Assembly (NCBI GenBank): GCA_001606155.1
Contig: LODT01000013.1
Location: 868,001-932,000, forward strand
Direction: 5' to 3'
Source: Tieghemostelium lacteum
Lineage: Eukaryota; Evosea; Eumycetozoa; Dictyosteliales; Raperosteliaceae
DNA: 64,000 nucleotides
A program made the translations under genes and the position numbers. The first letter of the stretch is position 1, and each line of letters starts with the position of its first letter. Under the pieces are notes generated by a model. That model did not search any database. It worked only from the letters and a program-made list of their open reading frames with translations, and was not told the origin of the DNA. Below are positions 47,521-58,237 of this stretch, in pieces.

Positions 47521-50298
47521 TCACACACTAACAGGTGATTTAACTATTGAATTTGGTAGAAGGTTCGGTGGTTCCTCACCCAAAATCTCCATACAAATGG
47601 AGTTTAATTTTAAAACCAATACTGATTTTTTGTAAGATTTCGCCAGATTAAGTGATTCTAAAAACACTAATAATTTAGATTGGTTATCACCATGTAGTTG
47701 ATTTAACTTCTCCATTATTAAATCATAATTGGTTTTTGTTGGCTTTCTAATTTCTCTATTTACAAATTTACTAATTTCCATATTATGTTGACTGATTTGA
47801 ATTGAATTATTAGTCATTTCAATCAAATCTTGTTGAGTCTGTTGATTTACTGGTTTTTGTTCATCAATTTCCATATTACTACCACTTTCAACTTTAACTT
47901 GACTAACAGGCATTACTGATACTGATGCTGATACATTTGTAACTTTTGGTAATTCACTTGCAGATGTAGTACTAGTAGGTATAACATTTGGAATCTGAGA
48001 TGTAATATCTTTACTAATAGGTTGATTTACTGGTATTGGAACAGCTTGAGGTACAACAACAGGTATATTTGAATTACTATTACTAATTGCAGATGGTGTT
48101 TGCTGCTGTTGTTGTTGTTGTAATTGAGCTTGTTTTTCTTGTTGATGTTGTTGCTGTTGTTGTTTTGTTGATAAAATTCTTCTTCTTTTCTGTATAGATT
48201 TTTTAGTGATTTCATCTAACATGGAACCTTGAGGTAGATTTTGTTGTAATTCACTGATATCAGCTTCATCAATAGACATGGCATTGAATCTAGGTCCTTT
48301 TTCTTTTCGATATGGATTACCAAATAATGGTAGATTAGGTTTCTTTTCATCATCAATATCACGTAATGACTCCTTCTTTGCTATAGTTTCATGGAAATTA
48401 CCCATTTGTGAGATTGGTAAATGATGTTTGGCATCATCTTCATCAAACTTTCTTTTAAAAATGTGGTCTCTCATTCTATCTAATTGACTCAAAAGATTAG
48501 TTCTCTGAATATCAAAAACATTTCTATTGAGGATATTAAATAAGCTAGTTGAACCACTGGTACCACTGCTAGTTGCAGAAGATGAATTCAAGTCAACATC
48601 CATTCCTGGGTATTCTCCACCTGCCGATGACAATGAATCATCATCACCTCCAGCACCATAAGGTGACCCAGAGCCAAATTCCAAAATTTGGTGAAAATTT
48701 TTAAAACCAAAATTTGAAGTGGCAGATGAAAATGCTTTTTTTGGTGACTTAGTAGTATTGACTGTAGATTCTAGAGATTGTGATGGTAGATTACCACCAC
48801 TATTTGATAGTTTACCAGAGATGGTTGGTGGAGTGATAGATGATGTTGAAAGTGACTGAGGATGAGGTGGTTGTTGTGCTTTAAGTTTCTTTACAATATT
48901 GGTTATATAATTGAGAAATTGAATATCTATATTATCAGATACCAACGAAAGTGTTGGAAAATATCTCTTAAATGCGTTCCTCATTGGACTAATATAATAA
49001 GGTGGTATGGATTGACAATAATTTTCAAAATCTTGTCTCCACTTTTGAGATGGTATCGACTTTAAAGGTCCTGTAAGTTCATCAATCAACTGAAACATCT
49101 TGGTGTAGTTGTATGGTAGAACGTAAAGATGAACTATATTACCACTGACCTTAACCATACCGAATGCCTCTCCTTGTCCTTGAAGTTGCTGTGAATTTTG
49201 TATGAAAACCTGCACAGATGTTAGCTTCATACTAATGATTGTCTGGGTCATGTTACATGACTCTATTTCGTATTTATCATGTGGGAAATTCTCAGGTATA
49301 TAGGGATCGCATTCAGTCAATGCATACCTAATCATTGGATGTGCTGATCTCAGAGGTAGAACCCCACTTGATAAATCTGGGTAATAACTCTCTGGAATCG
49401 GCCAATAGTAAGTAGTGTTCTTTATGACGTATATCATCTTGTGTAATGATGATTGTGATGAAGTTATTGTAGGTGATTGTACTAATGTTGTAGGTGATGT
49501 CGGTGGAGGTGATGCTACTGTATTTATAGGTTCAAAACTAACAATTACACCATGATGTAGTTTTGAAACTATAGATTCTATCGTTTGAATCATGGATTTG
49601 ACACTGTTTACAATTTGACATTTTCCACCGGTACTTTCACAGACTGTACCTATGGAAGAGAATATATTAGACTGCTGTTGCTGGTCCATTGTTGATTGGT
49701 TGCTGTTGGTATTTATAGACCCAAATCGTAAAAGCATTGAAAACATTCTCTGGTCCCACCGAAATGGTTCATTAGAGAGATCTGGAAAACTCTGATTTCG
49801 AGGTTGTGTAAAGGTATCCATAATGTTATTAAAAGTAGATAGCGAACCACCATCACTAATCAAAATGATAACACCAGGATCGATATACCACGGTATACGA
49901 CCTTGACCATAGTTATCAATAGACGACTGTATACGAAATTGGTTGAGTAAATCAAATGCCTTTTGTATGGAATAGGATAGATTCGACATATCTTTGGCAT
50001 TCAAGTTCTTAACCTCTTGTAAAAATACATTAAAACTCTCTTTCCAACCAACTTTTACACAAGGTGCCATTACTAAATTACCACTGCTATTCGGTGGTGA
50101 AGTAGGATTACTTTGGTTGACAATTACATATTCCTCTGATGTTATCAAAAAAAACTTATCATTTCTCATCGATGAGTCTTTTGATCTAATCTTTATAAAG
50201 TGTTCAATAGCCACTTTACAACAATCCAATAATGTCATTCCATTTGCACACTTTTGAGACATTGACCCAGAAGTGTCAATAACAAATGTAATAAACAT
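47521..50298 (-). CDS. ints6: Integrator complex subunit 6 (INTS6)
   Basis: Subunit of the Integrator complex, which cleaves snRNA and promoter-proximal transcripts and recruits PP2A. Protein of 925 residues. The N-terminal von Willebrand A domain starts MFITFVIDTSGSMSQK with the MIDAS metal motif D-T-S-G-S. It continues with AIEHFIKIRSKD, VGWKESFNVFLQEVKNL and IDNYGQGRIPWYIDPGVII, all matching INTS6. The middle carries the TECDPYIPENFPHDKYEIE region. The C-terminal INTS6/SAGE1 domain is present: REIRKPTKTNYDLIMEKLNQ followed by a helical LAKSYKKSVLVLKLNSI. Between lie Gln-rich and Ser-rich linkers (about residues 470-830). The DEAD-box paralog name DDX26 used in older literature is misleading; no helicase motifs exist here. 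Its presence implies a metazoan-like Integrator in this lineage. Confidence 0.92.
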   Translation of the reverse strand: MFITFVIDTSGSMSQKCANGMTLLDCCKVAIEHFIKIRSKDSSMRNDKFFLITSEEYVIVNQSNPTSPPNSSGNLVMAPCVKVGWKESFNVFLQEVKNLNAKDMSNLSYSIQKAFDLLNQFRIQSSIDNYGQGRIPWYIDPGVIILISDGGSLSTFNNIMDTFTQPRNQSFPDLSNEPFRWDQRMFSMLLRFGSINTNSNQSTMDQQQQSNIFSSIGTVCESTGGKCQIVNSVKSMIQTIESIVSKLHHGVIVSFEPINTVASPPPTSPTTLVQSPTITSSQSSLHKMIYVIKNTTYYWPIPESYYPDLSSGVLPLRSAHPMIRYALTECDPYIPENFPHDKYEIESCNMTQTIISMKLTSVQVFIQNSQQLQGQGEAFGMVKVSGNIVHLYVLPYNYTKMFQLIDELTGPLKSIPSQKWRQDFENYCQSIPPYYISPMRNAFKRYFPTLSLVSDNIDIQFLNYITNIVKKLKAQQPPHPQSLSTSSITPPTISGKLSNSGGNLPSQSLESTVNTTKSPKKAFSSATSNFGFKNFHQILEFGSGSPYGAGGDDDSLSSAGGEYPGMDVDLNSSSATSSGTSGSTSLFNILNRNVFDIQRTNLLSQLDRMRDHIFKRKFDEDDAKHHLPISQMGNFHETIAKKESLRDIDDEKKPNLPLFGNPYRKEKGPRFNAMSIDEADISELQQNLPQGSMLDEITKKSIQKRRRILSTKQQQQQHQQEKQAQLQQQQQQQTPSAISNSNSNIPVVVPQAVPIPVNQPISKDITSQIPNVIPTSTTSASELPKVTNVSASVSVMPVSQVKVESGSNMEIDEQKPVNQQTQQDLIEMTNNSIQISQHNMEISKFVNREIRKPTKTNYDLIMEKLNQLHGDNQSKLLVFLESLNLAKSYKKSVLVLKLNSICMEILGEEPPNLLPNSIVKSPVSV

Positions 50299-50768
50299 TC
50301 TAACTAGTTAGTGTTTGTTCACACTAAAAATTTTATAAAAAAATAAATTAAAATAAATAAAAAAAAAAAAAAAAAAAGAATTAAAATTTAATATTAATAG
50401 TAATAGAAAAAATAGTGAATTGATATGATTTAGAGATATTTATTTCATTGTGTATAAATTAAGATCTGATGAATTGAAAAATTTAATCTAAAAAAAAACT
50501 TCGACAGATTCTATCGCTAGATTTCTTCTTTTCAATTTAAAAAAAAGTATAGCAATATTTTATTTTTTTTTTTTTTTTATCATTCGCGTCAATATTGTCG
50601 ACATACCCCCCACCGACAAATAATTTGTGTGCGAAGTATTCATTTGAAATTAATTAATAAAGATTTTTTAAAAATATATATATACATTTTGGTCCAAAAC
50701 ATTAAAATTACTCCTATAGTAATTTTATTAGGCATTCTACATAGTTAGATATCTCATAATATATATAG
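50299..50768. promoter_or_regulatory. Divergent promoter between INTS6 and the histidine kinase
   Basis: A 470-bp spacer with A and T runs (about 50355-50380 and 50560-50580). A C-rich box, ACATACCCCCCACCG (50601-50615), is followed by TGTGTGCGAA (50626-50635) and ATTCATTTGA. The same GTGTGCGAA and TTCATTTGA words occur next to a G-rich box upstream of ATP synthase beta. A TATA-like run lies at about 50670-50690. Confidence 0.45.
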
Positions 50769-53700
50769 ATGGGTTATGAAATTTTTGAATTTCAAACCAG
50801 TGGTAACCATCATGATGACAGTAGTGCAGTTTTATCAGAAGTTAAAGATAATTGGTCACTTTTCTATGAATTTATAAATTCAACAGGTGACTCATTTTTT
50901 GACAATGGAATTAGAATTTTCAATTGGAAAATGTGTGGGTGCAATACTGACGAGCAATCGATAAAGAATAAAACCATTACCATCTCACATCTTTGTCACA
51001 GCAGTGAAACTATCAATAGTCCTATTGTTTCATTTAATGATATGACTGGTTTCACAAGATTCAGTGATACCTATGACGATATTGCTCATCATCATAATCA
51101 CCAGAACAATAGTAGTTGTAGTAATATAAATAGTAATATTAGTCGTGGTAGTGGTTTAGAGAAAAAATCAACAGAGATTCTGTTGGACAGTATAAAAGAA
51201 CTGAATGAACAGTCATTGGTTTTGATAGATAATCGTGTTTTAAAGGTGCCTTTGTATAGAAATTGTGTTATTGGTGAATTGTCTATTGAACCATTTACGA
51301 GAGAGGAGATCAAACATGTGGCTAGTAGTTGTCTACTCAGTTATATAACTAGAAGAATAGCTATACAGATGAAACGGTACAAATACGATAGATTATTGAA
51401 ACTTTTTGTGGAATACTCTTGTACTGATTCAATCAACACCGAGGTATTCCACAGACTGACTAAACATCTTTGCTATTATCTGAATGCAAAATTCTCATTT
51501 GTGTGCTCTATAGAAGCCGGAAGAGGACGTACACTATCCTTTTGCAAGGATTCAGAGATTATGGATAATTTTCAATACGATCTAGTGGATACACCTTGTT
51601 GTGAATTGGCAAAATCCGAACCTGTTTATTTTCCAAAAGATTTGCAGATTCTGTATCCGAAAGATCAGTGGTTAATTGATAATGATGTGCATTCGTATAT
51701 GGGTATTCCGTTACTGGGTGCCAGAGGTGATGTCATTGGATCACTGTGTGTGATGAGTGATAAGCCTTTTGGTTCCGAGGCTTTGTATTCGAGTATTTTG
51801 GCAGCTATTGCGAATAAGACTGCTGTGGAACTGGAGAGACGAAAGACTATTGAAAATTATATAATTACACACGAACTTATTGATCAGTCTCCAACGGCTA
51901 TTGTGCTGACTTCTGTGGAGGGAATGATACTGAAGTCATGTGGTGCCATTCAACAGTTGTTTGGGTACACTGAAATTGAGATTAGTGGGAAATCGATAGA
52001 TTATCTACAGTGTTTGACTGTGGAGAGTACAACACCAAAGTTATCAGAGCTTGCTCTGAAACTCGACCAGAAAGAGATTAAAAGAGAGTTGGTATGTTTA
52101 CATAAGTCCAAGGAAAAGTTTCCAGGTGAGGTCTGTATTCGGTCTATATTTGATACACTCAGTAAAGAGCCAAAGTTCTTGGGAAGAATGTTTGTAATTC
52201 GTGATATTAAGGAAACGAAACAAAACCAACAACAGTTACTCTCAATGAATCAGCAGTTGAAGATGAAGAATTGTGAGTTGGTTGAAGCTAGAGACCGTGC
52301 ACTTCAGGCTATTGCAGGAAAGAGTCAGTTTATAGCTACTATATCACATGAAATTAGAACACCAATGAATGCCGTCATAGGAATGACTGAACTCTTGCTC
52401 TCTAGTAATCTCAATGACGAACAACTTGCAATTGCAGAGGAGATTTATAAATCCTCTGATCTACTGCTTTCTATAACCTCCGATTGTTTAGATTTTTCAA
52501 AAATTGAAGCATCCAAATTCGAATTGGAAATTATTGATTTTGATTTTATAGGTTGTCTGGAATCTGCTATTGAGACACTGTCTATAAGTCTCATTAACAA
52601 ACCTATTGAGATTCTATTAAGTCTCGATAAATCAGTGCCTAGATATCTCAAAGGAGACCCTAATAAAATCAGACAGGTTCTATTGAATATGGGCTACAAT
52701 TCGATAAAGTACACAAACGAAGGCCACATTTATATTAATATCCGATCAGAGAAGATGGTACTTCACAATGGTCGTGTATACTACCGAATATACTGCCAGA
52801 TTGAAGACACTGGAATTGGTATTAGCGAACACCAAAAAATTCATTTATTTCAACCATTTGTTCAAATGGATACTAGTGTCTCTAGAAAATATGGTGGTAC
52901 TGGATTGGGATTGGCTATATGTCGTGAGATTTCACGTTTGATGTCTGGTGATGTTTCCTTAGTACAGTCATCACCTAACCAAGGATCAGTATTCTTGTTC
53001 ACTGCTGTTTTGGAGGAATCTCAAATCTCACCAGTTAAAGGTATATTGGAATCCAAAATTGACAATCTAGATTTATCTGTAGTCTCCAAGGCATCCATTC
53101 TCCTCATTGATGACTATGTATTTGGTAGAAATATCCTAATTAAGAAACTGTATCAAGAGTTTTCATGTACCATCAAGAGCTACACTTCACCTGAATTTTG
53201 TAAATTATTAAAATTCAATACCAACTCGATCAGTAATAGTACTATTCTAGATAACTCAAATGACAGTAGCAGTAGTGATGAGGAAGATAGTAGTGCAAAT
53301 GGTATGCATCATCTACCAAAAGTACTATTAAATAGTAATGGAAAACCTTGGGATTTAGTTTTGATAGTAGAGAGAGAAAGTTATCTACAAACAACCAACT
53401 TTTTCACTCTATCAGAACAAGTTAAATCTTGTTTAGAGCATACCAATTCCAATGTTATCCTATGTACAAATTTTAAAATTCAAAATAGTTCAACAAAACA
53501 AAATAGAAAATTCAAGTTTTTAATACTCCACAAACCATTGTCTACTGGACAAATTGGTAAAATTCTATTAAATCAAACTCAAGATTCATTAAATAATCTT
53601 GGTAATAATAATAATCATCAAAATAGTAATGTAAATGTAAAATCAAATGAAAATAGTAATAATAGTCATAAAAGAAAATTAGATCAAGATGTACAATTAA

Positions 53701-54263
53701 ATATAGATGACAGTAGTGTGAAGAAATTAAAGGTTAATGGTAATGGTAGTGGTGCTAGTGAAAATGGTATTATTGGAGATACGATAGTAGTACCTAGTAC
53801 AACACCTGATAGCGGAAGTAGTAGTGATGAAAGTGAGACTAATCAAATTTCAAATAATAGAATGAAATGGAATATATTGTTGGTAGAAGACAATGCTGTA
53901 AATAGAAAAGTGCTTTCTATGCAACTAAAGAAATTAGGATTCAAATGCGACAGTGCAACAGATGGAAGTGAGGCTATTGAAATGTTCAAAGTTGGTAAAT
54001 ATGATTTGATTTTTATGGATCTTACCATGCCAATTGTAGACGGTCCTTCTGCAACACTACAAATTAGGTCCTATGAAGAGATCAAGAATATCTCAAAGAA
54101 GGTAATCATTGTGGCTTTGACTGCCACCGTTTTGGAGGGTTCTAAAAAGTTTTGTAAATCCATGGGAATGAATGACTTTTTAATGAAACCTCTCAAAATA
54201 TCGGAATTGGAAAAAGTTTTATTATATTACTTACCAGATGGTGATAAAATAGATGAAGAATAA
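50769..54263 (+). CDS. Hybrid histidine kinase with GAF, PAS and two receiver domains
   Basis: Cytosolic two-component sensor kinase of 1,164 residues; no membrane segments are seen. The N-terminal 200 residues are unassigned, with a His/Asn/Ser tract. A GAF domain (about 215-365, ending HSYMGIPLLGARGDVIGSL and NKTAVELERRK) and a PAS domain (about 370-490, FGYTEIEISGKSIDYLQ) precede the kinase core. The phospho-acceptor His lies in ATISHEIRTPMNAVIGM (about residue 527). The ATP-binding domain has the N-box LNMGYNSIKYT, the D-box DTGIGISE and the G-box YGGTGLGLAICREIS. The first receiver (about 775-930) begins ILLIDDYVFGRN but lacks the acceptor Asp, where the strand reads DLVLIVERE. The second is complete: LLVEDNAVNRK, phospho-Asp in DLIFMDLTMPIVDG, and a Lys in NDFLMKPL. 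In dictyostelids such kinases feed the RdeA-RegA cAMP relay. The ligand is unknown. Confidence 0.92.
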   Translation: MGYEIFEFQTSGNHHDDSSAVLSEVKDNWSLFYEFINSTGDSFFDNGIRIFNWKMCGCNTDEQSIKNKTITISHLCHSSETINSPIVSFNDMTGFTRFSDTYDDIAHHHNHQNNSSCSNINSNISRGSGLEKKSTEILLDSIKELNEQSLVLIDNRVLKVPLYRNCVIGELSIEPFTREEIKHVASSCLLSYITRRIAIQMKRYKYDRLLKLFVEYSCTDSINTEVFHRLTKHLCYYLNAKFSFVCSIEAGRGRTLSFCKDSEIMDNFQYDLVDTPCCELAKSEPVYFPKDLQILYPKDQWLIDNDVHSYMGIPLLGARGDVIGSLCVMSDKPFGSEALYSSILAAIANKTAVELERRKTIENYIITHELIDQSPTAIVLTSVEGMILKSCGAIQQLFGYTEIEISGKSIDYLQCLTVESTTPKLSELALKLDQKEIKRELVCLHKSKEKFPGEVCIRSIFDTLSKEPKFLGRMFVIRDIKETKQNQQQLLSMNQQLKMKNCELVEARDRALQAIAGKSQFIATISHEIRTPMNAVIGMTELLLSSNLNDEQLAIAEEIYKSSDLLLSITSDCLDFSKIEASKFELEIIDFDFIGCLESAIETLSISLINKPIEILLSLDKSVPRYLKGDPNKIRQVLLNMGYNSIKYTNEGHIYINIRSEKMVLHNGRVYYRIYCQIEDTGIGISEHQKIHLFQPFVQMDTSVSRKYGGTGLGLAICREISRLMSGDVSLVQSSPNQGSVFLFTAVLEESQISPVKGILESKIDNLDLSVVSKASILLIDDYVFGRNILIKKLYQEFSCTIKSYTSPEFCKLLKFNTNSISNSTILDNSNDSSSSDEEDSSANGMHHLPKVLLNSNGKPWDLVLIVERESYLQTTNFFTLSEQVKSCLEHTNSNVILCTNFKIQNSSTKQNRKFKFLILHKPLSTGQIGKILLNQTQDSLNNLGNNNNHQNSNVNVKSNENSNNSHKRKLDQDVQLNIDDSSVKKLKVNGNGSGASENGIIGDTIVVPSTTPDSGSSSDESETNQISNNRMKWNILLVEDNAVNRKVLSMQLKKLGFKCDSATDGSEAIEMFKVGKYDLIFMDLTMPIVDGPSATLQIRSYEEIKNISKKVIIVALTATVLEGSKKFCKSMGMNDFLMKPLKISELEKVLLYYLPDGDKIDEE

Positions 54264-54351
54264 TAATATCATCACATTTTGTAAATATATGTAGAAAATA
54301 AAATATTTAATATAACAAACACACAGAGTAAAAACGTAATAAAAATTATAT

Positions 54352-55030
54352 TTATATATTTAAATTGGTTGTACCAGATTGCCATTTTTCTTCACCTTTT
54401 CCAGCTTTCATTGCGGCATATCTAGCTGCTACAAATAGAAAATCAGATAATCTATTGATAAATTGTGTTACAGAGACTGGAAGCTCAACGGTATTTCCAA
54501 GATTTACAATTTCTCTTTCAGCTCTTCTACATATAGCTCTGGACAGATGTAAATGTGAACTTGATAATCCAACTTTACTCTATAATATCACATCGCATTA
54601 TTTATTAATAATTCCTCATTAAACCTTATTAAAAGACATCACATACTGGTATAATAAATGATTTTAAAGGTGGTAATTTTGAATCTAAAAGATCAATCCA
54701 ATTCTCTAGATTTTTAACATGATCTTCAGAGAATCTAGTTTTTTTAACTTGTTCAATTTTTGATGTGGCTTCAGGTGTTGCAATACATGCACCTAAATCC
54801 AACATGAGTTGAATCAATTTATCTAAATACTCTTCAAGACCATTTTTATCTGTGATACAATGTTCCAATGCAATCCCCATAGATGCACTGAGTTCATCAA
54901 TACTACCTAAACTCTGAAAAAATGCATCAGATTTCACTTTTCTATCACCATTGTATAGTGAACTGTATCCTTTGTCACCAGTTTTGGTGTATATTTTACT
55001 TCTTTTAATTTCACTGCTTGCAGATGACAT
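54352..55030 (-). CDS. mmab: ATP:cob(I)alamin adenosyltransferase (MMAB/PduO type)
   Basis: Makes adenosylcobalamin, the cofactor of methylmalonyl-CoA mutase. Exons 55030-54647 and 54579-54352 with a 67-bp intron (GTATGT...TTATAG) give 203 residues. The PduO signature is present: KIYTKTGDKGYSSLYNGDR (nucleotide-binding N-terminal loop), LGSIDELSASMGIAL, and after the splice SSSHLHLSRAICRRAEREIV followed by YINRLSDFLF-like FINRLSDFLFVAARYAA. The N-terminus MSSASSEIKRSK is very short; no clear mitochondrial presequence is seen, although the enzyme is mitochondrial in animals. A read-through in the intron would end after VCDVF, so splicing is required for the catalytic Arg-rich helix. The start lies only 104 bp from the start of the next, divergent gene. 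Confidence 0.93.
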
Positions 55031-55134
55031 ATTTTTTTAATTTAAAAAAATTACAAAATATTTTTTAATAAAATATCTCTAAAGTTTCATTTTCTTTTTT
55101 TTTTTTTTAAATTTCATTATATTTGTAAATTAAA
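55031..55134. promoter_or_regulatory. Very short bidirectional promoter (104 bp)
   Basis: AT-rich spacer between the divergent starts of the cobalamin adenosyltransferase and the TPR protein. It contains a T-run near 55097-55109 and little else, so the two genes probably share control elements or one promoter extends into the other gene. Confidence 0.5.
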
Positions 55135-58089
55135 ATGATTACACTTAAAGCAAATGTGGCATTTGGTGTATCATCATTTTTAAAGTTAAATCTCAGATCT
55201 ATTAAATATTCATTAAAATCACAAAATATAATCAATAGTGATTTATTTAAAAAAGAAATTAACCAGAAATCATTTTATAGTACAATTAAATCTTTAAATA
55301 ATCTCAATAGTAAAACTAGTATAACTATAGTAAAGAATGTTGATTGGAATAGACAGTTGATTAGTGGTTATAGACACTATTGTAATAAGTCTACAGAGTT
55401 ACCAACACTCAACACTGAACAAGAATTGGTAGATTACATTAAACTTGAATTGCAACCTCTATATACAAATTGCGATGATAGAGAGATTATTAAAGAAAAA
55501 GTGAATACCTTAATTCTCATTCTAAAAAAAAATAACAATAACTATAAGTGTTATACCAAGATGCTTGGTGATTTGTCTAATGCAAAATTCTTGTTGAATG
55601 CCGATACAAAAACTAAAGAATCCCTATCACAGATTCTTGAAATTTATAAAGACTTACCAAGCCATAAAGACGTGATAATGTGGCTCATTGAATACTGGTA
55701 CAAAGATGGTAATCTACAAGAACTTGCCAAAATATTGTATAGTCAATTTCAAATGACACCTAATGAATGGTTGGAACTTTTTAGCCCAATCTATCTATCT
55801 TTGGATTATTTCACAGAGGAACAGAAGAAGAACATCAGAGACCATTTTTATAAAGTTGAAATTGATGGAATTCCTAAACAATGTCTACTATCATACATCT
55901 ACTCCAAGTCATCTGATATGGCCCACCTTGAACATTCCAGAGAGTTACTAAAAAAGGCAATGGAAAGTTACCAAAAGAGTCCCAACCCCCAATACAAGGA
56001 ATTGTATATTACCTCACTTAGAGCAATGTTTTCAATGAATTGCAGTTTATTTACATCTATAAGTAATGAAAGTCTACTGGAATCTTTTCACATGTATCTT
56101 AATGAAATTCAACCTAATGAAAGTTTGGAATTGGTAAATATGGTAATGACCTTTCAATCACGATTCCCAAGTCCACAAAAAGTCACTATGGAAATGTTAA
56201 ATGAGATTATAAAGAAATTTGGTTCACTTAAGAAAAATGATGGTCTGGAGGTTGCCATAAAAGTTAAAGCAAGATTTCTAGATATGATATACAATGTCTC
56301 AAGTGGGGAATCTAAACCATTGAGTGAAGATGATCTATCTGAAGCTGAAAGAAATGGGGATTGTGATACATTCGCTAATTTGATTGTTCATAGATTCCAA
56401 CAGCTTATGCAACCTAAACCCAATTCAAAATACAACTATGCTTTTAGTTTGGGTTTGAATATTGCGAATCTACAAGCTAAAAACATTGCAACTAACGATC
56501 TACATTATTCACTGGAGCTTTTAAAGGATTATCATCAACAGATAACCCATATGGATACTAGTCATTTTACAAAAGAACAAATGGAAATGGTTAACCTCTC
56601 TCTAAGGGCTTACAAGTTTTTTAATACTGTGTTGAGTGAAGATACCACTCAAGAAAACTTTAAAGATATTTCATATTACATATCAGAAGTTCTCGACACT
56701 ATTTCACAAATGGAGTATTACTGTTATAGTGAGATTAATAGAATACGAAATCTAGCCAACACCAATAAATTTCAAGAGGCACTGAATGAACTGACTGATT
56801 TGGAAAATAACCTATTGCACAGAACGGATAATATAGATGTCATAACTCATAAAGCAATGTGTTATTACTATATGGAAGATTTCAGTAAAACTATTGACAC
56901 TTTTAAAGAGCTTTTTAGAGTTTTTAAAAAGCAAAAGTTTGTAGCCTCGCCAGTGTTGTCCCCAGTTATGGAATATATGGTCTATTGTCTGGATAAACAA
57001 CAAAGAAAGTCAGAGATTGAGGAGGTACTAGACTGGTATTTCTCACTTGAAGGTATTGATAAGACTGCCAATCCGAGATTACTTGAATATCATGCTATAT
57101 CTACTTATCCAACTTCAAAATCTGAGAAAATTCTAAAAGAAATAGTACAGCTTGGTTGTGAGACTATCATGTTGGATCCTTATTTGTATCTTGGTGAAAT
57201 TAATAGAGCTAATTTGAACTCACAAGTTGCTGTTGGTTATTACAGTGAAGGTTTGAAAAAGGAGAATAATCCATTTAAGAAAGATTTGTTGATTGGAATG
57301 GGTGAAGCCTATTTGCGTATGAATGATCGTTGGAGAGATGCCCTGGATGCCTATGAAGAAGCTTTGAAGATTGATAGGGAAAACCCTGTTGCCTATTTGA
57401 AGATTGCCGAGATTGCTAATCTTTTTGAAAAAGATGCAACTAAGGCTATGGAATATTCTAGAAAGTCTATAGAACTTTTAGAGAAAACCATGAAAGATAC
57501 ACCATCAGATCAATCTAAAAGAGACCTTTTGGATGCATTCCATCATTATGGAACTGCTTTGAATACTCTTGGTAAAAGTAAAGAAGCTAATAGAGTATTT
57601 AAATCCACTTTAAAACTTTTATATAACTCACCAGAGGAGGCAAAGAATAGACCAACTCTATTCTACATGATTTACAATAGTGGGCTAATTCATTGTGTAA
57701 ATACATTCAACGAACACAAGGATGATAAATTCTTTTTCACAACATCCAAAGAAATTGATATACCTCAATTGTACAGTGAACTAGAGAAACGTGATAGAAC
57801 TTTTGAAGAATCCAAAGAATCACTATACCTGATTTTAGATGTAGTTAATGCGTTAAAAGAGGATAATGAAAGAGAGTACCCATCAGAGACTCAAGAGATT
57901 CATAATGATTTTCTTAAAGAACTAAAAGACTCTATACAAAATGGTATTCTCTCCATTAATCTCTTCCAGAGTAGCAATCAATTTGAATCTCATCTTGAAA
58001 AGGAAATCAATGAAATGATCTTTTCAACATATCATTTAGTTTTAAATCTTTTAAATTTAAATCCAGAAAACCCAAATGATAATAAATAA
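55135..58089 (+). CDS. Large TPR protein, probably mitochondrial
   Basis: Protein of 984 residues, intronless, not recognised beyond its repeats. The N-terminus (MITLKANVAFGVSSFLKLNL, then RSIKYSLKSQ) is basic and hydroxylated, as in mitochondrial presequences. The body is almost all helical. Tetratricopeptide-like repeats are clearest at residues about 685-790, for example YYSEGLKKENNPFKKDLLIG, RDALDAYEEALKIDRENPVA and ATKAMEYSRKSIELLEKTM. Earlier regions (FQEALNELTDLENNLLH, HKAMCYYYMEDFSKTIDTFK) fit weaker TPR or PPR-like hairpins. No catalytic motif is seen. It would act as a scaffold or RNA/protein-binding factor; pentatricopeptide proteins are the alternative. It shares a 104-bp promoter with a mitochondrial vitamin B12 enzyme, which weakly supports a mitochondrial role. 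Confidence 0.7.
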   Translation: MITLKANVAFGVSSFLKLNLRSIKYSLKSQNIINSDLFKKEINQKSFYSTIKSLNNLNSKTSITIVKNVDWNRQLISGYRHYCNKSTELPTLNTEQELVDYIKLELQPLYTNCDDREIIKEKVNTLILILKKNNNNYKCYTKMLGDLSNAKFLLNADTKTKESLSQILEIYKDLPSHKDVIMWLIEYWYKDGNLQELAKILYSQFQMTPNEWLELFSPIYLSLDYFTEEQKKNIRDHFYKVEIDGIPKQCLLSYIYSKSSDMAHLEHSRELLKKAMESYQKSPNPQYKELYITSLRAMFSMNCSLFTSISNESLLESFHMYLNEIQPNESLELVNMVMTFQSRFPSPQKVTMEMLNEIIKKFGSLKKNDGLEVAIKVKARFLDMIYNVSSGESKPLSEDDLSEAERNGDCDTFANLIVHRFQQLMQPKPNSKYNYAFSLGLNIANLQAKNIATNDLHYSLELLKDYHQQITHMDTSHFTKEQMEMVNLSLRAYKFFNTVLSEDTTQENFKDISYYISEVLDTISQMEYYCYSEINRIRNLANTNKFQEALNELTDLENNLLHRTDNIDVITHKAMCYYYMEDFSKTIDTFKELFRVFKKQKFVASPVLSPVMEYMVYCLDKQQRKSEIEEVLDWYFSLEGIDKTANPRLLEYHAISTYPTSKSEKILKEIVQLGCETIMLDPYLYLGEINRANLNSQVAVGYYSEGLKKENNPFKKDLLIGMGEAYLRMNDRWRDALDAYEEALKIDRENPVAYLKIAEIANLFEKDATKAMEYSRKSIELLEKTMKDTPSDQSKRDLLDAFHHYGTALNTLGKSKEANRVFKSTLKLLYNSPEEAKNRPTLFYMIYNSGLIHCVNTFNEHKDDKFFFTTSKEIDIPQLYSELEKRDRTFEESKESLYLILDVVNALKEDNEREYPSETQEIHNDFLKELKDSIQNGILSINLFQSSNQFESHLEKEINEMIFSTYHLVLNLLNLNPENPNDNK

Positions 58090-58237
58090 AAAAAATAGTT
58101 TCAAGATATTTTTTGATTAAATTAGATATTTACAATAATAGATTCCATTTTGCCTTAAAAAAATAGGTTTATGTCTCTTTGTTTCAAACAAACTAAATTA
58201 ATTTTTTTGTTGTTCATTTAACATCTAATACTAAAGA

